Source: Pseudoalteromonas piscicida (GTDB taxonomy: Bacteria > Pseudomonadota > Gammaproteobacteria > Enterobacterales > Alteromonadaceae). From it: a stretch of DNA of 64,000 bases. Every line of letters begins with the position of its first letter. Position 1 is the stretch's first letter. The notes beneath the pieces were generated by a model. It was not told the origin of the DNA and searched no databases. It worked only from the letters and a program-made list of their open reading frames with translations. The stretch lies in contig NZ_NKHF01000077.1 in assembly GCF_002744175.1 (NCBI RefSeq), positions 62,001-126,000 of the forward strand, given 5' to 3'. Below are positions 58,700 to 64,000 of the stretch, in pieces. Made by a program: the position numbers and the translations under genes.

Positions 58700-60013
58700 A
58701 TGCTCAGCAAGTTTACCACCCCACTGACTAAATTAGTCGATAAGTACCTTCCAGATCCATTCGTCATTGTACTGTTACTGACATTTTTGGTGATGATACT
58801 TGCCGTTATGTTTACGCCAAGCACCCCAATTGTAGTTATCGAAGCTTGGGGCAGTGGCTTTTGGAAGTTACTCACATTTGCCATGCAAATGCTGTTGGTC
58901 TTACTCTGCGGGCATATGCTAGCTGTCACACCGCCGGTTGCAAAAGCATTGGGTAAATTAGCTAAACTGGCCAATACCCCTTCTCAAGCAATTATATTAA
59001 CCACACTCGTTGCAATGAGTGCTAGTTGGCTTAATTGGGGGTTTGGTTTAGTTGTGGGCGCTTTATTTGCTAAGGCAATAGCCAAACAAGTTAAGGTAGA
59101 TTACCGTCTGTTAGTTGCTAGTGCTTATTCTGGATTTATTGTGTGGCATGCAGGTTTAGCAGGCTCAGTTCCGCTCACTATCGCCACACCTGGTCACTTT
59201 AGTGAAAACAGTATCGGGGTTATTCCCACTTCAGATACTATCTTTGCACCATTTAACCTATTGATGGTATTAAGTATATTTATTGTCTTACCGCTTTTGA
59301 ATAAGCTGATGCTACCTAAAGATAATGAAGCTATTATCATAGATAAAGAAAAGCTCATCGACACTCCGGTGCAAACAAATTCAAAAGATACGCCCGCCTC
59401 TAAATTGGAAAACGCGCCTTGGCTAGGTATGCTTGGTGGTGTCGTTGGCCTTTGCTATTTAAGCTATTATTTTTTCGTCACAGGAGCAACGCTCACCCTA
59501 AATACAGTGATCGCACTTTTTTTATTTTTAGCCATGTTGTTACACAAAACGCCCGCAAACATTCTCAATAGTTTGCAGCAAGCCATTTTGGGTGGTGCTG
59601 GGATTGTGATTCAATTTCCGTTTTATGCTGGGATCATGGCTATCATGGTAGAAACAGGTCTCGCACAGCAAATATCACAGGGCTTTGTATCAATCAGTAC
59701 ACAGTGGACATTGCCGGTTTGGAGCTTTTTAAGTGCAGGCCTAGTTAATATCTTTGTCCCCTCCGGTGGTGGTCAGTGGGCGGTTCAGGCACCTATTATT
59801 ATTCCGGCAGTAGAAGCACTCAATGCCGATATAGCCAGAGTGGCAATGGCTGTAGCCTGGGGAGATGCTTGGACTAATCTGATCCAGCCTTTCTGGGCAT
59901 TGCCAGTTCTTGCCATTGCCGGTCTCAAAGCCAAGGATATTATGGGATTTTGCTTAGTTCAGCTGATCGTCACTGGCGCCATTATTACCTTGTTGCTGCT
60001 ATTACCATTTTAA
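58700..60013 (+). CDS. Short-chain fatty acid transporter, AtoE family
   Basis: A 437-residue membrane protein with about ten helices. The ATG at 58700 is chosen because AGGA lies six bases upstream; two earlier starts have no ribosome site. Family landmarks are the N-terminal VDKYLPDPFVIVLLLTFLVM, MSASWLNWGFGLVVGALFAKAIAKQVKVDYRLLVASAYSGFIVWHAGLAGSVPL, and VNIFVPSGGGQWAVQAPII near 365. The family takes up butyrate-like acids in E. coli (AtoE); no ato genes adjoin here, so the substrate is inferred. Confidence 0.9.
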   Translation: MLSKFTTPLTKLVDKYLPDPFVIVLLLTFLVMILAVMFTPSTPIVVIEAWGSGFWKLLTFAMQMLLVLLCGHMLAVTPPVAKALGKLAKLANTPSQAIILTTLVAMSASWLNWGFGLVVGALFAKAIAKQVKVDYRLLVASAYSGFIVWHAGLAGSVPLTIATPGHFSENSIGVIPTSDTIFAPFNLLMVLSIFIVLPLLNKLMLPKDNEAIIIDKEKLIDTPVQTNSKDTPASKLENAPWLGMLGGVVGLCYLSYYFFVTGATLTLNTVIALFLFLAMLLHKTPANILNSLQQAILGGAGIVIQFPFYAGIMAIMVETGLAQQISQGFVSISTQWTLPVWSFLSAGLVNIFVPSGGGQWAVQAPIIIPAVEALNADIARVAMAVAWGDAWTNLIQPFWALPVLAIAGLKAKDIMGFCLVQLIVTGAIITLLLLLPF

Positions 60014-60043
60014 TAAGGCGCTTTACGCGCCCTACTGTTCATA

Positions 60044-61054
60044 TCAGCTTGATAAGATTTTCATCGGTAGGCTTAAAATGGGGCTCTGCGAGTCTGCGAA
60101 ATGCATCATCACCGCGACATGTCCACAAACAACCAGTACATACATGATTGCGCTAACGACCTGTCCATATCTATCGAGTGGAATTAAATGGCTGTGATTG
60201 CGGCCTCGCCACTCGATTAAAATCTCAAAGCTACCTATCAAAATGAAGATGACCAACAATATCAACCCGAATAGGTAACTGATCCACAGCCCAAAAAGCA
60301 CCCCTGCCATACACGCTAGCAAACCAACCCAAGAGCGCATCGAAAAGCTGATACTTTTGAGTACATGCCCTCCATCGAGAGGCAAAATAGGTAACAGGTT
60401 AAATAGGTTCAGTAATGCACTTAGTACGGCGACACCTGCAAATATCTCCATCTCTGTCGCATAATACAGTACGACGCCCAGCACCGAGGTGATGAGTCCA
60501 AAGGCGGGGCCCATTAAAGAAATCACCACATCCTGCCATCGCGTTACTATCTTGTCGTCACTAACGGCCAGACCACCAACAAAGGGAATAAGGTAAATTC
60601 CCTTTGTTTTAATACCGAAATAGCGCATCGCCCTTACATGACCATACTCATGCACTACCAAGCACGCGACTAGCATCAATGCAAATTGCCATGAAAACAA
60701 CCATGCGTAACCAGCCACAGACGCCCCAGCTAAAGCTGCTTTAACTACTTTTGCACTTTTAAATAGTTTTAGGCCCAGTGCAGCCAAACCAATCAGACTG
60801 CGCTTTTCTTTTGGCGTTTCAGCGTTTACTTCTAGCCATTGAGGTTCAGAGCCATTGACAGCAATGCCCAACACCCCTTGCGGCAGTTGCTCGGTATGCA
60901 CCGCTAAAACCTGACCTGCAATAGCCGCTTTCACACAATTACCATGCTCTTCGAAAGCAATAGCCTGTTGTTCAACAAATAACTGTACAACTTGTTGTTG
61001 ATTAAAAAAGACAGACACGGCTTTGTCGGCCAGAGACAGCTCGATTCTATTCAT
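60044..61054 (-). CDS. Site-2 protease family (M50) membrane metallopeptidase
   Basis: A 336-residue protein starting at the ATG at 61054 (MNRIELSLADKAVSVF). A soluble N-domain of about 100 residues precedes at least six membrane helices. The zinc site is present: HEYGH (His135, Glu136, His139) and the second-half LPLDGGH with Asp227. GPAFGLITS matches the family. Unlike RseP it has no PDZ domain, so it is a different M50 subgroup. Substrate unknown. Monocistronic, convergent with the AtoE-type gene. Confidence 0.85.
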   Translation of the reverse strand: MNRIELSLADKAVSVFFNQQQVVQLFVEQQAIAFEEHGNCVKAAIAGQVLAVHTEQLPQGVLGIAVNGSEPQWLEVNAETPKEKRSLIGLAALGLKLFKSAKVVKAALAGASVAGYAWLFSWQFALMLVACLVVHEYGHVRAMRYFGIKTKGIYLIPFVGGLAVSDDKIVTRWQDVVISLMGPAFGLITSVLGVVLYYATEMEIFAGVAVLSALLNLFNLLPILPLDGGHVLKSISFSMRSWVGLLACMAGVLFGLWISYLFGLILLVIFILIGSFEILIEWRGRNHSHLIPLDRYGQVVSAIMYVLVVCGHVAVMMHFADSQSPILSLPMKILSS

Positions 61055-61264
61055 ACCCAAATCCAAATATCGTTTTCAACATTATCCCCAAAAGCGCGCC
61101 TAGCTTAAAGCGTTAGTGCGATTAGAATGAGCAAAATGATAGGAAAATGTCATGGTGAAACTACAAATTGAGTAAAAGTCACCTAGTTAACTGCATTGCG
61201 ATTTGAGCACTTTGAAATATTTGTACTAGACTTTAGGAAGGTTAGGTATACGAAGGAATTGTTA

Positions 61265-62473
61265 ATGTCATTAGCAAAATATCGGATAATGGTAGTAGAT
61301 GACTCCCCCGCTATCCTCGTTGTTATGCAGGCAATAATGACGGAGTTAGGGATCGAGCATGTCACTACCTGCTCAAGTGCGGTAAGCGCGGTAGAAAGGG
61401 TGCGGCAAACGCCTCATCAATTTGATGCTATTTTTACCGATCTCAATATGCCAGAAATGGATGGCATGGAGTTTATTCACAAGCTAGGAGAACTTAGGTT
61501 TTCGGGTGGCATAATCATTATTTCGGAAATGGATGAAAAGATTATCGACCTTGCAACCAACCTAGCAAGACAATCTAACGCACACCTTATTGGAAATATT
61601 TCCAAGCCAATACAGCTGATTGATGTCGAGCGCATGCTCAAGAAAATGGACACCTATACCACCGTCAAACGTAGCCGCATCGAGAAGGTCACGGAAAGTG
61701 ACCTGCTGCATGCCATCAGCCATAATGAGATCACTCCTTACTATCAGCCTAAGGTTCATCGGGGCGACAAGAAAATAAAAAGTGTTGAAGTACTTGCTCG
61801 TATCGTATCGAAAAACACAGAAAAAGTGATATTGCCGGATCACTTTATTGGCGTTGCTGAAGATACAGATCTGATTAATATCATTACCTTTCAGCTGTTT
61901 GAAAAGGCAACCGATGAATTTAAAACAATCAAGTCAGAGCTCAACTATCCAATAAAACTGGCGTTTAACCTATCACCAGTACAGCTCAATGATCTAAGTT
62001 GCCCAGACAAACTTGCCTTAATATTAGAAATCAATCGCTTGAAGCCAAGCGACATCATTCTAGAAATCACAGAAAACCAACCGATGAACCAGTCTATTCA
62101 ATTGGAAACAATGAATAGGTTGCGGATCCGTGGTTTCGACATTTCATTAGACGATTTTGGGACCGGCTTTACCAATATTCAGCAGCTTAAATCGCTGCCT
62201 TTTACTGAAATAAAAATAGACCGTTCATTAATCACACACGTTGAGTCAGATAGATTTTCTCAGGTACTCATCGATAGCCTAATCGACATAGCGCAAAACC
62301 AGCAGCTTGATATTGTTGCAGAAGGTATAGAGCGCATCGAAGAGCTCCAATACCTTGACCGCTATAAACATAGCCTACTGATGCAAGGCTTTTTGATCAG
62401 TAAGCCCAAGCCACTCTCTGACTTAGTTGGCTGGATACACTCTTGGCAACGGATGATTAATTCGAATCCTTAA
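61265..62473 (+). CDS. Response regulator with REC and EAL domains (cyclic di-GMP phosphodiesterase)
   Basis: The ATG at 61265 (MSLAKYRIMVVDDSP) follows AAGGA; the longer upstream frame is unlikely. The 402-residue protein has a receiver domain (about 5-125) with acidic pair Asp12-Asp13 and phospho-acceptor Asp59 (FTDLNMPEMDG), then an EAL domain (about 140-395). Key catalytic residues are all visible: EVLAR, NLSP, EITEN, DDFGTG, KIDRSLI, AEGIE and QGFLISKP. It should be an active phosphodiesterase controlled by an unlinked histidine kinase. Its 3' end overlaps the convergent gene by 17 bases. Confidence 0.92.
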   Translation: MSLAKYRIMVVDDSPAILVVMQAIMTELGIEHVTTCSSAVSAVERVRQTPHQFDAIFTDLNMPEMDGMEFIHKLGELRFSGGIIIISEMDEKIIDLATNLARQSNAHLIGNISKPIQLIDVERMLKKMDTYTTVKRSRIEKVTESDLLHAISHNEITPYYQPKVHRGDKKIKSVEVLARIVSKNTEKVILPDHFIGVAEDTDLINIITFQLFEKATDEFKTIKSELNYPIKLAFNLSPVQLNDLSCPDKLALILEINRLKPSDIILEITENQPMNQSIQLETMNRLRIRGFDISLDDFGTGFTNIQQLKSLPFTEIKIDRSLITHVESDRFSQVLIDSLIDIAQNQQLDIVAEGIERIEELQYLDRYKHSLLMQGFLISKPKPLSDLVGWIHSWQRMINSNP

Positions 62474-63590
62474 CCTCAGGGGGCAATGCGCCCTCTTTGT
62501 GGTTTTCATTACATCCATCCTCTTCGCTTTCTTCATCGTCTTTATCTTCAATCAGGTTGTCGTGATTGTCTACACGCTCTCGCCACTTTTGCTTAGCTGC
62601 GGCTTGCATATTTGTTGTTTGCTCTCGCTCATCGACAATATCCATCCCCATCAAAGATTCCAGTAAATCCTCTAGTGTCACGATACCTTGCACATCGCCA
62701 TACTCATCGATCACTAACGCTATATGTAAACGTTTGGCCAACAAGGCTTTAAAAAGCTCAGGTGCAGCAAGTGTTTCGGGCACTGTGTATAAAGGACGGG
62801 AAAGCTTACCGATTTTGTACTCTTCACCTAAGCGGTGGTAAGCAAGCATGATGTCATTTTTATGGACGAAACCGATAATATCGTCCGTATTTTTATCGAA
62901 AATTAAAACTCGAGAAAAAGCGACCGAACCGTGCTCTGACAAGTACTCATGTACAGTCATATCTTTGTGGACTTTAAACAAAACAGTCCTCGGCGTCATA
63001 ATGCTTTCTAAGCGCGCGTGACGAAAACGTAATAAGCTACGGATCGTTTCAGTTTCATCTTGATGCAGGGCACCTGCTTCAGAGCCTATTTCTGCCATAG
63101 CTTCAATTTCTTGGCGAATATAATGTGCTTCGTCTTCTTTACGGCCTATCACTTTGGTGAGTTGATCAGACATCCATACAAAAGGTTTTAGCACCCGTAC
63201 AAGCCATACCAATATGCTCGAAACAACAGGCGTCAAACCACGCCAATAAGTTGCGCCTAATGTTTTTGGTATAATCTCAGATAATACCAGTACTAATAGC
63301 GTCATTACCGCTGAAGCAATGCCCACTGCAGCATCAGAGAAGACAACGGCCGCCTGTGCACCAACCCCTGCCGCGCCCGCGGTATGCGCCACGGTATTGA
63401 GCGTTAAGATAGCTGAAAGCGGCTGATCAATATTGTCTTTTAAACCTTGAACTCGGTCTGCTAACCCCGCATTCTCCTGTCTTAGAATCCCAATATGGCT
63501 TGGCGTAATGCTTAACAATACGGCTTCCATCACCGAACAGATAAACGAAATTGCGATCGCCAAAAACATGTAGGTCAAAAGTAAGGCCAA
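62457..63590 (-). CDS. CNNM/HCC family protein with DUF21 and CBS domains
   Basis: A 377-residue inner-membrane protein. The DUF21 domain (about 1-180, four helices) contains SVMEAVLLSITPSHI, ILTLNTVAHTAGAAGVGAQA and LSEIIPKTLGATYW, typical of CNNM/CorC-type cation-transport proteins. Two CBS domains follow (about 200-320) with MTPRTVLFKV and HIALVIDEYGDVQGIVTLEDLLESLMGMDI. The C-terminal CorC_HlyC domain is missing and replaced by a short acidic disordered tail. Role in Mg/Na homeostasis is by family. Confidence 0.9.
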   Translation of the reverse strand: MALLLTYMFLAIAISFICSVMEAVLLSITPSHIGILRQENAGLADRVQGLKDNIDQPLSAILTLNTVAHTAGAAGVGAQAAVVFSDAAVGIASAVMTLLVLVLSEIIPKTLGATYWRGLTPVVSSILVWLVRVLKPFVWMSDQLTKVIGRKEDEAHYIRQEIEAMAEIGSEAGALHQDETETIRSLLRFRHARLESIMTPRTVLFKVHKDMTVHEYLSEHGSVAFSRVLIFDKNTDDIIGFVHKNDIMLAYHRLGEEYKIGKLSRPLYTVPETLAAPELFKALLAKRLHIALVIDEYGDVQGIVTLEDLLESLMGMDIVDEREQTTNMQAAAKQKWRERVDNHDNLIEDKDDEESEEDGCNENHKEGALPPEVKDSN

Positions 63591-63770
63591 GTAAATACTC
63601 CTCTTAATTCAAAGCATAAATATGGGTTGCGCCGTATCTATGTTCAAGTAAAACGCTTAAGTTAACCAACACAGAATCTTAAATTTAGGACGTCTATCGC
63701 AGCAATACAACCGAGTTAAAATACTATGATATAGTTTTATCATCTAATTACCTACATTAGGCGCAAACAT

Positions 63771-64000
63771 ATGAAATTACGTACAGCCGTCACTCTACTA
63801 TTTACGGCAGTCTCAACACAACTATCCGCAAGCCCCCTGGACGAATCAAAAATACAATTTTTGGGCCCAATCGCAACAAATTCAACAATAAAACCGGCAG
63901 ATACAGCGCATCGTGATGCCATCATAGATAATTTACTCCCTTCTCTATTGAAAGACGCAGGTCAAATAACACTCTTTAATAAACAAAGTAAATGGCAGCC
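63771..64000 (+). CDS. Exported protein, 5' end only (runs off the window)
   Basis: An ATG at 63771 opens a frame still open at the window edge (76 codons). The first about 20 residues (MKLRTAVTLLFTAVSTQLSA) form a signal peptide; the visible mature part (SPLDESKIQFLGPI..., ...LPSLLKDAGQITLFNKQSKWQ) was not recognised. No strong Shine-Dalgarno is seen (AGGCG lies 8-9 bases upstream). The family needs the missing part. Confidence 0.6.
   Translation, partial: MKLRTAVTLLFTAVSTQLSASPLDESKIQFLGPIATNSTIKPADTAHRDAIIDNLLPSLLKDAGQITLFNKQSKWQ

Overview
The window looks like backbone chromosome of a marine gammaproteobacterium of the order Alteromonadales, most like Pseudoalteromonas. This rests on gene order and protein character (rsmI/lpoA/yraN/diaA/dolP beside rnpB, sspAB next to the bc1 genes, mla-kds-lpt-rpoN-rapZ-npr, the mre-maf-rng-yhdP-nit-tldD operon, csrD-ssb-uvrA), moderate-to-low GC and the dispersed ATACCAAW repeats. 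No tRNA, rRNA, CRISPR array or complete insertion sequence was seen.

Layout. 1-1140: edge of a probable integrated element, with the N-terminal part of a tyrosine-recombinase-type integrase running off the left end and repeat/inverted-repeat DNA beside the 3' end of the RNase P RNA gene (about 1141-1513, minus strand). 1566-5901: rsmI and the divergent lpoA-yraN-diaA-dolP operon. 5995-9789: sspA-sspB and the cytochrome bc1 operon. 10297-15794: rpsI/rplM, zapE, zapG, degQ, degS. 15882-20539: murA, ibaG and the Mla phospholipid-transport operon (minus strand). 20714-28464: yrbG, kdsD, kdsC, lptC, lptA, lptB, rpoN, hpf, ptsN, rapZ, npr (plus strand). 28825-42974: mgtE, pmbA, darP, then the eight-gene mreBCD-maf-rng-yhdP-nit-tldD unit read leftwards.

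43042-51499 is the least standard backbone stretch. A large coiled-coil/PEGA/FGE-fold exported protein and a PLP-dependent desulfhydrase/deaminase-like enzyme lie between mreB and a CsrD (MshH) homologue. In Vibrio and relatives the MSHA type IV pilus operon occupies this interval, and no msh gene is present here. A short decayed ORF follows, then ssb, a YajR-like transporter and a periplasmic solute-binding protein.

51674-64000: uvrA, an orphan membrane protein whose start codon lies in a perfect 14-bp inverted repeat, a thioesterase, a prolyl-hydroxylase-like oxygenase, yacL, transporters (AEC and AtoE types), a small membrane protein, an M50 metalloprotease, a REC-EAL response regulator, a DUF21-CBS protein and a truncated exported protein at the right edge.

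The genes cover envelope homeostasis (Mla, Lpt, LpoA, DolP, YhdP, MurA, Mre, DegS/DegQ), stress and nitrogen regulation (SspAB, RpoN, Hpf, PtsN, RapZ, NPr), respiration and ribosome function. Nothing amounts to a clear new multi-gene system. The points most worth checking are the rnpB-adjacent element, the missing MSHA locus with its replacement genes, and the hairpin over the orphan gene's start.
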